A stretch of 64,000 nt of DNA, taken from Isoetes taiwanensis (lineage: Eukaryota; Streptophyta; Lycopodiopsida; Isoetales; Isoetaceae). Below, in pieces: positions 50,933 to 63,631 of this stretch; the first letter of the stretch is position 1; every line of letters starts with the position of its first letter. The stretch covers positions 2,983,842 to 3,047,841 of the forward strand of contig JAJEKV010000050.1 in the NCBI GenBank assembly GCA_021234155.1, read 5' to 3'. Both the position numbers and the translations under genes were made by a program. The notes beneath the pieces are model-generated. The model had not been told where the DNA came from and searched no databases. It saw only the letters and a program-made list of their open reading frames with translations.

Positions 50933-51620
50933 TCATGAGCAAACATTGTGCTTAAAATAAATGATGGGAACAAAAGTTTGTTTTCTTAATGCTCGCAATT
51001 TCAGAATTTGTGATTGACCAATTAGAGTTGGCAGAATCATATGCTCTGTCCTTTGTAATGTCAAAAGAATAAAGAGATCGATACGAAATAAGGTCCATAC
51101 TGTCTCCCAAGACTCCATCAAGCTTTTCAACAAAGAGGAGGCATTAGGAAAAGGGCATAGCTGATAAAAGAGACTCCAAGGAAGAAGAGGTTTTAACGAA
51201 GCCTTCCCAAAAGGAATATAATGTATACAGAGTAGTAGTTCAACAACACTCGAGGTGGAGTCAACCATATCCTTAAGAACCTCGGATGAACTTAGAAATC
51301 GAATCTTTTCTGCATATGGAGAGTCTGTCTTACCTAAACCACACGCAGAATTTTGGCCTAGTGCATTTTGGACCATGCCACCTTGAAGCCACATCACCCA
51401 ATCCTCATTCCCACACAAATGAAATTAGGACAATGGTAGCAATCACGAAATTTTTGGTGAGAAGGGGTAGAGGCCATATATAGATGTGGGTACTTAAAAC
51501 ATGCTTAAGCGATAGTTATTGGCTAGCGAGAGAGAGGCTTAGCAATATTCCACCAAAACAAATGCTTTCATGACCTTCTATGATAATATCCCAAGCATAT
51601 CAAAGTTTAGTAACTTTCCA
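50933..51620 (-). mobile_element. Second LINE fragment (minus strand), paralogous to the first
   Basis: The minus-strand open stretch 50933-51418 has LKPLLPWSLFYQLCPFPNAS, clearly homologous to LIKPLILWTLFYQLYTYPNA in the neighbouring fragment. Upstream, WLQGGMVQNALGQNSACGL is a frameshifted form of the W-x-V...GGLG region. TTAGCAATATTCCACCA at 51540 is shared with the LINE at 21.4 kb. Confidence 0.65.
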
Positions 51621-53817
51621 TGAGGAAGCATCTTCTAGGAAAAGTGAGCCACATAGGATGTACAACACCATCAAGCGTAAATTTGGTAGCCAACAAGAAC
51701 TCGGATGCTTACAAAAGAGAAAGTATGAAAAGCTTTGCATTACGAAGGATATGCGCATCCAACTTGACAAGAGAAGCGATGTCATCAACATCGCGATTAC
51801 AGTCTTTGCGGAATCACAGTCTGCCGGAAGTCTGATTTTGCAGAGATCATGCATATGAATCTGAATCTTGCGGGCACCACGGGGAAGAAGCGGTGAGGGG
51901 CATCACGACATTTGGCTTCAAATGTGGACGTACCTAGGCTCAATAGGCTAGATCTATTGAGGGTGGTTTTATGACATGCAGCTTAGAGATGTGAAATGTA
52001 ATGCTTGCCCATGAGGATATATAATGAGTATTTATTGCATGGCCTGAGGACTAAGTCAGGTACACCAAATGGACCACTTAATATAAATTTTGTGATTTAC
52101 GGTCCTTTGATAATCCGACCAGTTCCATGTTGTGCATACCAAATTTATTGTAGGGATTAAGGTATTTTTTAGGATAAATGTGGTTTCTTTGAAATTCCCT
52201 AAAGTTAAGAAATAGGCTCCATGGTTTGTTTGAAACGTTTGAGTTGCCATCTTGATTGGACCCCAAGCTCATCGATTGAACTTGCAGTAGAGTGCATAAT
52301 GGAGTTTCAAAGTGCATGACCATAGGTCTATGGTGGCTCCCAGCTATGGGTAGCACCCTAATTTAAGTGTGCTCATTTCCTTATACATCTACATATATAA
52401 AGTTTACTATTTTTACCCTTATGCATATAAGAGTTAGATATGAATCCTAATATTGTCAAATATTGTCTATTTGCCATCTCTGTTCTTATAGGTTCAAATA
52501 AGTGTCTTCATTATCATTTTTCATGATATTGCACAGCATTCTTAAGGTTTACATATAAATCTTGACCAATACAAATTTACTCTAGAGTTCCATCATCCCC
52601 ATCAATATCAAGGAAAACAAACCTCCACCATTATTTATGTCCTTGCCTATGCGTCCTCTTCATTTGTCAATGTTTCTTCCATACTAATACCTTCTACCCC
52701 CAACCAAAGCATTACCCATTTTCTTCTATACCAATGCCTTCTACCTCGACCACCAAAGGTCCTGCCACTTCTTGCGTGATGAGGTCTTCACTCCTCAACC
52801 TCTATACACACCCAATATGAGCATGCCTTTCTTGAGTAGAAGGAGGTTCGATAAGCTGCTTCATAATCTCTTACGTTGTAGAGGTTGTACATCACCTTAT
52901 AGCGATCTAGATTATGTCGGTCTTTGGATGTAGGTATACTTGTTCACACTTCTACGGAAAAATGTGAGTATTTATCTTACAGAATCGGCTGTGAGCACTT
53001 AAGCCAAGTAGGACCTTAATAAATCTTAGCACCTTTGCCCCTTAAGTAGTTGTGCATCGCATCCTAATTCAGGAAACAAGACTTTGGTAAAATGCCGACC
53101 TCAATATGCGGCCTCAATCCTTATTTTTTGTCTTTTTTTGCACTTGCGACTTTGATGAGAGTGGACATATCTCCACCGGTCAAAGGTATCTTAGCGATAG
53201 TAAGTGGCATTTACTTAAAAGTGGGTGCATATGCCAATTTTCCTTTTTTTTTTTTGGAACCTTGTTGTTTTACCTGTAAGGGCGTGGGAAACTTTAAAAG
53301 CTACTATTGCTTTTAGAAGATGCCTTTTTCTGTGTGAAAAATGTTAAGAGGAAAATTATAGGTCTACTTTTCTCGGTTAGCGATTGGAGAAGATGAGCAT
53401 AAGCTAAAACCAATGAAAATGCTATCTCTTTATTAAATGAGAGTGCTAATCCATGCAGATTTTTTTATATATAAATAATTTCATTCGTTGTATTTCTGAT
53501 GGTTGAAGAAACCATGATGGTGGTGGCAAAATATTACATCATCTTCATACAGACCATCCTAAAGGAAAAAGCGTGCGAACAAGGTCCCAGTGTTCAAGCC
53601 ACGAGCAACTTGAAGAGAATAGAAATCACAGGCAGCTATCTTTGTCCAATGCATGTCATCAACCTCTTCTCGTCCTCTTTCTTCAATGAAGCGGGTCTTT
53701 TCATGGCTCTGATCATGTATCTTTTGATGCAATGTTGTAATGGAAAGGTAAAATCAAGATAATACAATTTAGATACTTTCTGAGATAATACAAATAAAAA
53801 CAACTAGTTCTAAGAAT
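51621..53817. other. Unassigned sequence
   Basis: Open stretches at 51580-51858 and 53499-53762 have no recognised motif. CCTTCTACC-containing strings are repeated near 52690 and 52738. Confidence 0.35.
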
Positions 53818-54190
53818 TTGAAAGCGAGGTTTGAGGCCCTTTACTAGAGCTCATGGTCGAGAAGAGCTTCGAATAAAAAAGGCAAAAAGTCAGAGGCCTT
53901 TCTAGAAGCTCAGGAGTCGAGAAAGGCCCTCTCGACTTCAGCGAGGTGAGAAAGCGTAACTTAGAGCAAAAAAGTCCCATTTTTTGAAGTAGAAAAATAA
54001 GTTTTTGGGGCCTTTCGACTTGCGTAGAAAGACCACGAAGAAAACTCCCTCTAATGGCAGCACCGAGGTCGAGAAGGCATTCAGTAAAAATGTAGTGGGG
54101 TGAGTCGAGGAGCTAGTTTCTCGGCTCATAAGTCTGAGGGGCCTTTCTGGGCTTTTACCGTCGAGAAAAGCGGCTGAAAAGAAAGTAAAG
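53818..54190. repeat. Interspersed TCGAGAAAGGC motif cluster with inverted pairs
   Basis: Variants of GTCGAGAA(A)(G)GC and AGGCCTTTCTAG occur several times in both orientations. GGCCTTTCT (about 53898) pairs with AGAAAGGCC (about 53922) to give a 9-bp stem. Confidence 0.55.
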
Positions 54191-54339
54191 AAAACGCAAA
54201 CTTTTACAAACTCTAAACTAGTAACCAAATACAAATGTCTTCAACACACATGACTATGAAAAAAATTAGGGTCTTCTTAAAGATGCATAGAGGTATAAAA
54301 AGTGCATGGATTAGACCTATGGAAGCCCATTAAAATGAT

Positions 54340-54625
54340 TAAACCTATGTAAATCTATGTATTTTCTAATGCACACTATATCCTATGCATTTTCTATGTA
54401 TACATGTACGAAAAAATAGACCCTCCCTTTTTTGTAATATGTCAATGTTTACCCATAGATTTTTTCAAAGGTAGTTTTTTAAAATGGCGCAATATATACT
54501 ATGTATTTTTTAATAAGCACAATACCTATATACTATGTATTTTTCAATAAACACAATATCCTATGTATTTTCTATGAAAAAATATACTCCCTATATATTT
54601 TCTATGAAAAAATAGACCATCACAA
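54340..54625. repeat. Degenerate AT-rich tandem repeat
   Basis: CTATGTATTTT(C/T)... followed by CACAATA(T)CC or GAAAAAATA is repeated at least five times, with irregular spacing of about 35-60 bases. Confidence 0.7.
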
Positions 54626-56529
54626 ACTCTAAATGAGCATACAAAGAATGCTTGAAATGATGTTCTAAGATGGCATAAAACTACAAATCACTAAAATTTG
54701 ACTTGAATACACGCTCATTGAATATTTGCCAAAGATAGAAGCTTCAAAAGTAAATAAATCTCTGCTTTCTTTTTTAGATCCTTATTGTTCTTTTTGCTCT
54801 GCAAAACTTTTTCCCTCATTTTGAAGTTGAATTTGGTACATACCTTTTTGGTCCTCTCTTTTCTGCCATGGCTCTAATCCCGCGCCTAGCAGAAGGCAGG
54901 GCTATGGCCCATGGCGGCCTCTTTTACTCCTTCTTGAAGCTATTTCCAGCGGTAACACATGCTTTTTCAGCCGAGTTGTGCCCAAGGAATAATCTTTTTC
55001 TTTGGTTGTGAATATGTGATTAGGACACGAGGTGGAAATGCATGGGTCGGATCACGTGAATTGGATGCAAGGTGGTCACGTGAGAAAGGTACCAACTTGG
55101 AGAAGCGATGGCGAGGTTAATACGAGGGGCTTTGTTGGCTGCTTACATGGTCTCGGTTCTTGCGGCCATAGCTACTTGTGATGAATAGACAACTGCTGCT
55201 GGCGGAACCAACAAAATAAGAGCAAAGCGAGCACATCAAGAATAGGGAATTAGCAAGGGCCGGATTTGGATCGTCTTGAGAATCAACACCAAACCATGCT
55301 GAGGGAAAGCAAAAGGATGTCTAGAAGAAGCGTGTGTTGATGGAGGCCTAGCCCGCGGTTAGGATTGGTGAACTTGGAAGCACGGCCGGCGGCTTTTGGA
55401 GATGCGGGCCAAAAGACCCTTCTCTTCAAAAGACCTAAAGTTTTGTGAATCGGCCATGTGAATCGGTTCCGGGCCTCACATTTTAATGAATCAGTAGATC
55501 AGTCTGTTCCCTTGACATGAGTCGACCGGCCAAAGCCACTGCGTTCTCGGCTACAAGATTCCTCTGTTCATTGTGCGGTAAATGAGTAAGATCTAAGAAC
55601 CTTCCTGCGTTATGTGGACCTTGAAGACTCTTCTGCTGCATAAAGACTACACTCTACTCTCCTTTGGAATGGAAAAAATGAAGCTTACGAAATGGAAGAC
55701 AAACCTGTGTTCCTACTTCAAAGCTTCTTGTTGATCTTGAAACAAATCAAGGCCATGTTTAGGGAAGTATCATAGGATGCTTAGAGTAGGAAGCTTTAGA
55801 AAGGATGCTTAGAGAAACTTGGGAAAAGGATGCTCGGGCGGAGGCCTTAAAGAGTCAAGGATGAAGAAGCCCGGTGTTGCTATGGTATTTATTTTTGTAT
55901 TGGGGCTCTTGCTTCATTCTCGACCTCTTAAGTGAGAATGGAAGCTTGATTAATATGTTAGTGTTATGTTGGAGCCTTAGAGTAGTTGTGGTGTTTAGTT
56001 TTTGTATTTGGGCTCTATACTTGTGATTGTATACATTCTTGACTACCATGTCAAGGGTATTATTTAACTTAGTCATTAGATTAATTTAATTTATTATTTA
56101 ATTAATTATCTAACCCCCATCCTTCTTTAGCCAGCTCCCCCTTCTTCCAACTTATCCCCTCCCCTTTTTGCCTTTTGCTCTCCTCCTCCTTGCCCTTCTT
56201 CCAGCAACCCTTCCCTCTTCAGCATGGCCTCCCCTTCTCACCGCTACCCTTCTCCTTATCAAGGTGTGCACCTCTCCCTCCCTCTTCTTTTTATATGAGT
56301 CTCATTTTCAACATGAGTTCAAGCATTGGAGAATCGACCCACTTTAATTAAATCGCGACTTTATTACTATCTTACTTTACATACTAAGGCCCATACAATC
56401 TTGCCACAAATCGATCCACTAAAATAACATCTCACATTGAAGCCAATGGCCATTGTTTTAATAATAGCGGGTACGATCTGGTAGTCTTTCTAGCCAAAAT
56501 AATTGCCCATCTAATTCCCTGGTCTGAGT
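54626..56529. other. Unassigned sequence; pyrimidine-rich block at 56110-56290
   Basis: No gene is supported. 55740-55960 has GGATGCTTAGAG repeated three times. 56110-56290 is strongly CT-rich and may be a degenerate element end. Confidence 0.35.
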
Positions 56530-58490
56530 CATTTGTACTTTGCACCCATTTGGACATACATTATATCATTCATCTTGTAGCATACAATTTAGTCATACCT
56601 AAGCTCACTTGGGTTTTGAACAAGTGTTTCGTTGAGTTACCACGAGAACATCATTACCTTCGCCAATACAATACTAACTATAAGCGTACCATTAAGATAT
56701 ATTTGATACAACAAACTGCAATCTTCATCAAGCCACCCCTCACACATATACTCCCCTCCAAGTTTGGCAAATTGTCTCACAAAGTCTTTGAAACTTTTCA
56801 TAAATACGTTCAGAAAAAACATCCAGCGATAAGAAGCTGGTCACCTTGATGTCGATGTCCTCGACTAAATGTACAAGTAGGTGAACTGTATGAGGGGCCT
56901 CAACACATATTTTACAAATATGATTTTGAAACAAAACTTCAAATTTAAGATGTTTGTATGAGGATAGTTTCTGAGTATATGGGAGTTTTGGAGAAGTAGG
57001 CACGTATATCAAAAGGAAACTTGTGAAATGCAACTATCAAATAAGAATAAGACTTCCACTGAGATAACTCTTTCATTTTGATGTCACTTTTGTTTATCTC
57101 TCCTTCAATGATATATACATAATGCATAAAACTATATTTAGTATGGAATAAAATAAATAAACAAGGTAAGCAATGATATGTTTGGATTTACATAAGCTTG
57201 TAATCTAAAGCGGCTCACAAATTTGAGAGCAACCTCTCTGGCAGGTAGGCCATGGAAGGGCCGAGCCTCTTGCAAGGAATAGGCATAATGGTATAAGTAA
57301 TACAATATACTTCACATGTAAATGGACAAACATTCTTGGCATGAATACAGGAAACGTATTAGGGCATTACGCCAACAACTTGTGGTAGTCATGGGACTTG
57401 AGTCACGCTAACTTACCATGTCAACACCTTTGAAATGACAAGTAATACCCGATCGGCATCCTCATTTTCTTAATGGATTCTGCACCTGGTGGGCCGAGAT
57501 TTTGGAATCCTTCAAGATAGTATTGCGACGGTACACATGTAAACAATATCATCTAGAACCAATTGTATCCTTCTCACCCACTATATGCTTCCATATCCAG
57601 AATCAAGCATATTTTATGATGTACATAGGATCCCACTTTAGAGATGTACTTCAACTTTCGACCAATATAGTAGCTCCTTCGGGGTCTTATTATAAATCAC
57701 AAGCACATCTTGACCTCTTGCCATGCCTTATTCTCTGCCTGCGTTCCCATTCATTGTACCAAATACATGGTCATGCACTTTGGGATACAAGTTTCTCGGT
57801 GTGCCCACTTTTCGAAGTGGATGGTCAGGTAAAATTTCTCATGGCCCTCATATATAGTCTTTTTCATAGACTTAGAATATCTTGGTGAGGATTTGACCTA
57901 CAAGGCACACAGCTATATTCCCCTTTGTTTGCAAGCCTACAAATATAACAATACGAGTACAAGTAAACGAGAAACAAAAAAAAATTCACACTTTGTACAT
58001 ATGCTAAGGCGGAATATTCTCTTAGAGTCCATTAAGATATGCTAATAAAAATCTTTTACTCATAGATTTGGTTTTAGAGATATCAACCATGACGATCCTT
58101 CATAATTGTTGCAATATCAACTAGGAACTAAGATAGACATCAAATTATTTTTGGTTGAGATGGACTGCATTACCAGCGTTCATTAGTCCCGATCATTGGC
58201 AAAGTTCATGCATATATATGAGAAATTTACTAATGAGTGGAAAAAGTGAAACCTGGAATAATAATGCTCAATATGATATGTCCCGTTTAATAGATTCCTC
58301 TGGCCGGTATATTGTAATTTACAAGCATGGCCAAGGACCAAGTAGACCATGTAGGCGGCCATTGTGAAAAGGATTAAAACCATATTTGCAAGACCAAAGT
58401 GAACATGTCTAGGTTCCTTTTCAAATTCTGGCCATCTTTCATGAATAAATCTCCAAGCCTTAGAATCGGTAAGGTCGCATAACTCCATGA
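56530..58490 (-). pseudogene. CACTA (En/Spm) transposase remnant, TNP2-like
   Basis: On the minus strand the 58183-58488 stretch has WPEFEKEPRHVHFGLA and later NMAAYMV. This corresponds to the F-x-x-E-P-R-x-V-R-L-G-L-A-x-D-G-F-N-P-x-x-x-M start of TNP2-type transposases. About 1.6 kb further on, 56637-56822 has MKSFKDFVRQFAK...MCEGWLDEDC, the M-K-x-L-K-x-x-V...x-E-G-x-x-x-E-E-C block of the associated DUF4218 domain, preceded by HLLVHLVEDIDI. The order and spacing fit a CACTA transposase. Stops and shifts show it is dead. Terminal CACTA ends were not found. Confidence 0.7.
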
Positions 58491-59190
58491 ACTATGTTTA
58501 GTTCGTGCCATCCGGTAACAGACTTTGTCCATGATGGACCATTAAAGGAGCATTTTGAAGGTTCACAAAAAAAATCAACATAAAATCAAGAACACAAAAA
58601 CTAGCCAAACCCTTTTTTAGGGTTCATATATGGCAGTCATGCTTCACATGAAAAAAACACAAAATATATCAGCACCATTCTTGTAGGTTATGCTCCTAGC
58701 AAACCCAAGGGGTCAAGTACCAAAAGCTTCATGTTCATACCGCAGTAAAAGCATCTCGATGAAAAAGATTTTTTTGATTTTTTTTATTATAATGTGATTT
58801 TTCTACCACGAGATATAGAGCAAGGCACAAAAACCATCTCAATTGAAGTCACGTGAAGAAGATAGAGCAATTCAAACATGGCCGGGTCAAAAGCTGTCCT
58901 CTGCCTTAGAACGTCACGGTTCCCCAAAGCGGGCTGTGATATAAAAACAACAACTTTTAGAAGGAGATCAATTAGAGTTCCAAATTTGGCATATAAGTAG
59001 TTTTACGAGAGTCCTCCCGTATAAAATATTTGTTGAGTTTGAATTTGATGCTTTGACTTTTACTTACAACACAATTTTTAGGTAATTTATACAAATGGAT
59101 AGCATTGCTACATATGACTCTGAAGTTATCCTCCAAAAAATCACATTATGAATGTTTATAAGGATATGAAACCAATGCAAAAAGCTGCGT
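58491..59190. other. Unassigned sequence
   Basis: No gene is recognisable; it may be part of the CACTA element. Confidence 0.35.
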
Positions 59191-59196
59191 GGAAAG

Positions 59197-59560
59197 AATA
59201 GAATAGAATAGAATAGGTTTTAGCGTCCACGGAGACCAATTGGCCTATGGGACCCAAACAAAAGGAAGCGACAAAGCATTATTCTTGACATGATTAAAAA
59301 ACCCCCGCTGAAGAGGTTTCATAGGAAAAACCTTAGCGATAATAAGCATCTTTGCTTGGCCTAGTGCATAGGGCAGGTTCAATCTTGATCGCCGGGACCT
59401 GAAGCAGTCCAGTGCATCCATAACCTCGGAGGTATGACTAACAATCCCGCGATCTTTGTAGTCAATAAGCGGTCTAGCAATTTGGCCAATTAAAAGACAT
59501 AAGTAAAAAATAAAAAGCGATATGCTGTACACTTGCCCATTCTTTGGTCCGTAGTTCATT
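59197..59560 (-). mobile_element. 3' end of the TTCTA-tailed LINE family, second copy
   Basis: On the minus strand the sequence ends GGGTCCCATAGGCCAATTGGTCTCCGTGGACGC followed by a (TTCTA)n tail of four units (plus-strand GAATA repeats at 59197-59216). About 40 bases match the end of the copy at 40.3 kb. The minus-strand open stretch 59245-59559 includes SEVMDALDCFRSRRSRLNLP and may be coding remnant. Confidence 0.6.
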
Positions 59561-62500
59561 CAAATTGATAATATCCTTATATTAGTCCATTTCAAGTTGA
59601 GTTTTAGGACACAAGTAAGCTCTTAAACCACTTTGTTCACAAAAATATTTTTGTTCATTATCTTAAAGATTGTACTAGAATAGATAGCATCAATTTATGG
59701 TATATACTTTAATGTGTTTATTCTAGATTTGTACTTTAAGGTGTGACTTTACAAATCCGCATCCTCAAAATATCTCATGTCAAAGAAACCAATGCTCTAC
59801 TTTGGCCAGGTGATTCGCCAGCTCGTGAAGTTAATGAGATAGTTTCGCCAGCTTTAAAGCCAGGGAGTAAGCCCACTTTGCCCAAATAATGTGAGTGGTG
59901 CATTTGAAACATTGGAGCAGCATTTTATCAGTAGTAATGCGAAATTTGAGTAGTCTTAGGTCACAGGCGCATTCTCTTTTTTGGAGTATCTTTTGGATGG
60001 TCGGCACTTTCTTTTAGGTATTTATCCAAATCGGTGGGTACGCTTCTAAAAGTTGCATTTCACATGTAAAGTCTTGGCTAATAATATGGAGTGTATGGAA
60101 GTAAGCGAAGAAAGGTCTTTTATGATAAGCGTATTTCTTCTCGGTGGTGCTTGAGGGGAAATTACGTAGAAGTTGTATAATTGCTTCCGGATCTCAATTG
60201 GCTTTGATGGTATTAAAATTTAATATGGGTGATCATCTAAAAGTGATTGGCCGGCAAGGACATTTCTTATGAGAGTACTGTAATATTTTTGAGTGTATAA
60301 TATGAAGTAAAACCGTTCTTCAAAATAAAAAAATATGAAAAACTTTTACTATAAAAATCAAGATAGGCCTTTATCTACTTGATCAGGTTCTGAGACCATC
60401 ATTGGTCCAAATAGTGAAAGTTTAAAATATTAATCATTACTTACCTTAATCAATTTTGATCTCAATTTTCATATAGTTTACTTGTATGATTCTCTGTAGG
60501 ACAAATTAATTTGATTTAGGTTAGCTTGCGAATTTAAGGGTAAAGGTTAAAGCACAAAAATTGCGAATTTATAGGATACTTATGACAATTGAACCTACAT
60601 GGACTTTCACTTACACGCACAAAATCATGTAATCGAAGCTCAAAAGCCATAGTATCATTCATGGGAGAAAATGGATAAGGCTAGTGAGAGATATATGCTC
60701 TATACAATTGGTCTCGTGGACCCATAAGTAGTGATACATGCTTATATAAATTAAAACCTTAGAAATAACATATTACCTTAACATGCAACTAGAATTTCTA
60801 TAAATACCAAGAAGGTTGCATCCATAAAAATATATACATGAAGATAACTTAGGTGTAATGTATTCCTAGCTGGATGTGTGCTTTATACTTGATAACAGAA
60901 TATAGAAGTTTATACTAGTACAAGAAATATGATTTTATAGTATTTTTATTAAGAACATACAACCTATATAAGAGATTTCTTTAATATAGTTTCTCACATT
61001 TTGAACTATTTTAAAGGCATATTTGGGGGAAAGAAGTAATTGGCCTCTTTCTATAGACAAGCATATATGAAATGTTATGTGGTCTATTATAACCCAACTT
61101 TTATGCTCTAATGTATTTAATTAATTTGTACATCATGTTTGAATTCCAAAATTGTATAGTTACACCTAGTTCACACTATGTGTAAGTTGATAAGAGTTAT
61201 GTTCTATGTATGGGTGAGGAAATAGAGCATCATTTAATACATACATATATGACATTATGGATGGTGGTGTGAACATTTTAACATACTTTGTGATTACGTA
61301 TAGTAGAGTCTTTTAGTAATGTGAGGTTAACATGACTTATAAACACTTCAAAATCATAAAAAACATAGCTTCATTATAGTTAGCAAATCATGGCAAAAAT
61401 TAAATCAAAACTTATTTATAATGAGAGAGAAACAATTCTTGAACCTCAAGCGGCTTTTGACAAAATAGGGTTTGGCAACTTCCATAGATGTCAGGATGAT
61501 AGCAAGAAACATGGAAAAATAAAACTTCGATATGTTCTATGATATTAAATAGGTAAATACCTCCAATTTTTAGCAAGGTTTAGGTCACTTTTATGCTGGG
61601 AAATATCAAAGTAGTTACGGGCAGTGCGAGAAGCATCCAAATTCTCAGCGTTTGAGCAATCACCACCAAGGTATATGTGACCCCATTGGTCTTGAAAATC
61701 TGAGGGGTCATTAAAGCAGTGAGGCTTTCGAATGATGGGTGAAATTTCTTTAAATGAGTTACATGGTTTAAGTGTCAAAAGGAGTCCTTATGGGCGATTA
61801 AGTCCATGGATCGAGAATAGTCGGGGACGGTCTGATGTTAATGACATTTTCCTTTGTTGAAAGATGTAGAAATGCAGGAATTATAGAAATAAGCTTAATG
61901 CACAGCATGGGATGGCGAGCCAACGGACATCCCACTCGATATGATTCATTTTAGGGCATTTTACCATGTGCTGAGTGTTCTTATAATATAAGGTACACTC
62001 ATTAGGACATACATGAATGCTTTCATGTGCCTATATGAGTTTTAAGTGCTTCATCGACTGAAAAGAACCTCGTTGTCAGGAGAACTGATATTTTTGTTGT
62101 TAAGTCTGTTTACAAAAAAATTGAGGTAAGTTAAGATTGATGTACAAAGTAAAGAGATCATATAGATTGCAAACAAAATTAAGAGTTATAGAGGGAGAGA
62201 CAAACCTGATATTGCATGGGTTTTTACATTTGATATCTTATATTATTGTCCTTGTAAGTTGAGAATACATAGATTGAATGTCAATCTACGATATCTTTAC
62301 AACCCTTATATAATTTTTTAGCATCATGGATTATATGCTCATCAAATCTTGGTAGGATCTACCTCAAAGCTAACCCATCATCTTGAGGTCATTCATATGT
62401 ACTTGTGCACCTACATCATTATCAACATCTTCCATAAGACATTCAAATTGTGCATGCTCATATGGAATTACTTGAGAGTCATCTCATCACTCATATGGTT

Positions 62501-63550
62501 GTTTATTTACTCATTCAGTGATTCACAGGATTTTTCGTGCTAGCTTTTTCCATATCTTGAAGATGGAACCTTGACATGTGAGGAGCTCCTTCAGCCTACA
62601 TCATAATAATATATATGAAATACAAACCCTGGCATAAATAAAAATTATAAACTAAACATTTAGCAAAACCATTTCTTACAAAAGTGAAATTTCCAACTTA
62701 TTAAAAATTATCATTTTCTAATGTAAACATACAAGTTAGGGACAAATGCACCTACAACTCCGAATTGAAAATCAAGGAGAGCGAAAAGAAGATAAACGTA
62801 GTGGAACAAAAATAACTAGTTATGGTGCGGCGTTACTTAGAACTTTGTGACTCATTTAAAGAAGGTAGTTTGTTTCATATTGCTTCACGAATAAACCATG
62901 TGGAGGGCAAGGGTAATAAACCTCTTGTCTTATGTTATATTGAACCACATACAAACATTCACAACTGTGTTGAACTTTGAGCGATCATAGAAACCCTTTT
63001 GTAGCGACATGCAAATGTCGAGTTAAATTTAAATTTGAGAGGATCTGATTTCTTGAATATGACATGCGTGCCCATATAACCTAACAACCCGGACTCCTTT
63101 TGGCTTATGCGCAACACATGCTTGAAATTTATGCTTTTTTTCTTAAGTATATTATTGCACAGAGATGTTTGATCCTTGACTTTACGGCTTACTTAATAAT
63201 ATAGGATGAAAACTCTTTGAAAGATATTTTCAAACAGAATTAAATTAAACATGATGCATTAACGGATGTAAATTTTGATAGGGCTTTAACAAACAACTTG
63301 AAAACCGCGTTATGACAACATTGGATAGAAAGGCATATACAAATATATATGATTTGAAGGAAACCATAGGAAGCACTGTATTTGTAAATGATTTGCAATA
63401 AGTGGAGAAGAGGGTTTGTTATTTACAAAAAGTTTGCAAAAATTTCTTTGTTTACTTGAACAGCGTGTTATTACAACATTGAAGTTCGAAAGACCTCTGC
63501 AGTTATGAGTTTGGAGCTTGGTATCTGAGAAGCATAAAGCACTATAAATA
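59561..63550. other. Unassigned AT-rich sequence
   Basis: Only short ORFs without motifs (e.g. 61545-61778 minus, 62349-62543 plus). No LTR pair, LINE motif or RNA gene was recognised. Confidence 0.4.
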
Positions 63551-63631
63551 TTATATCATATATATATATAAATAATTTATGTATATATAAATGTATTATA
63601 TAATATATTATATATATATATATATATACGT
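63551..63631. repeat. AT-dinucleotide-rich microsatellite
   Basis: Long runs of TATATA with short interruptions. Confidence 0.9.
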
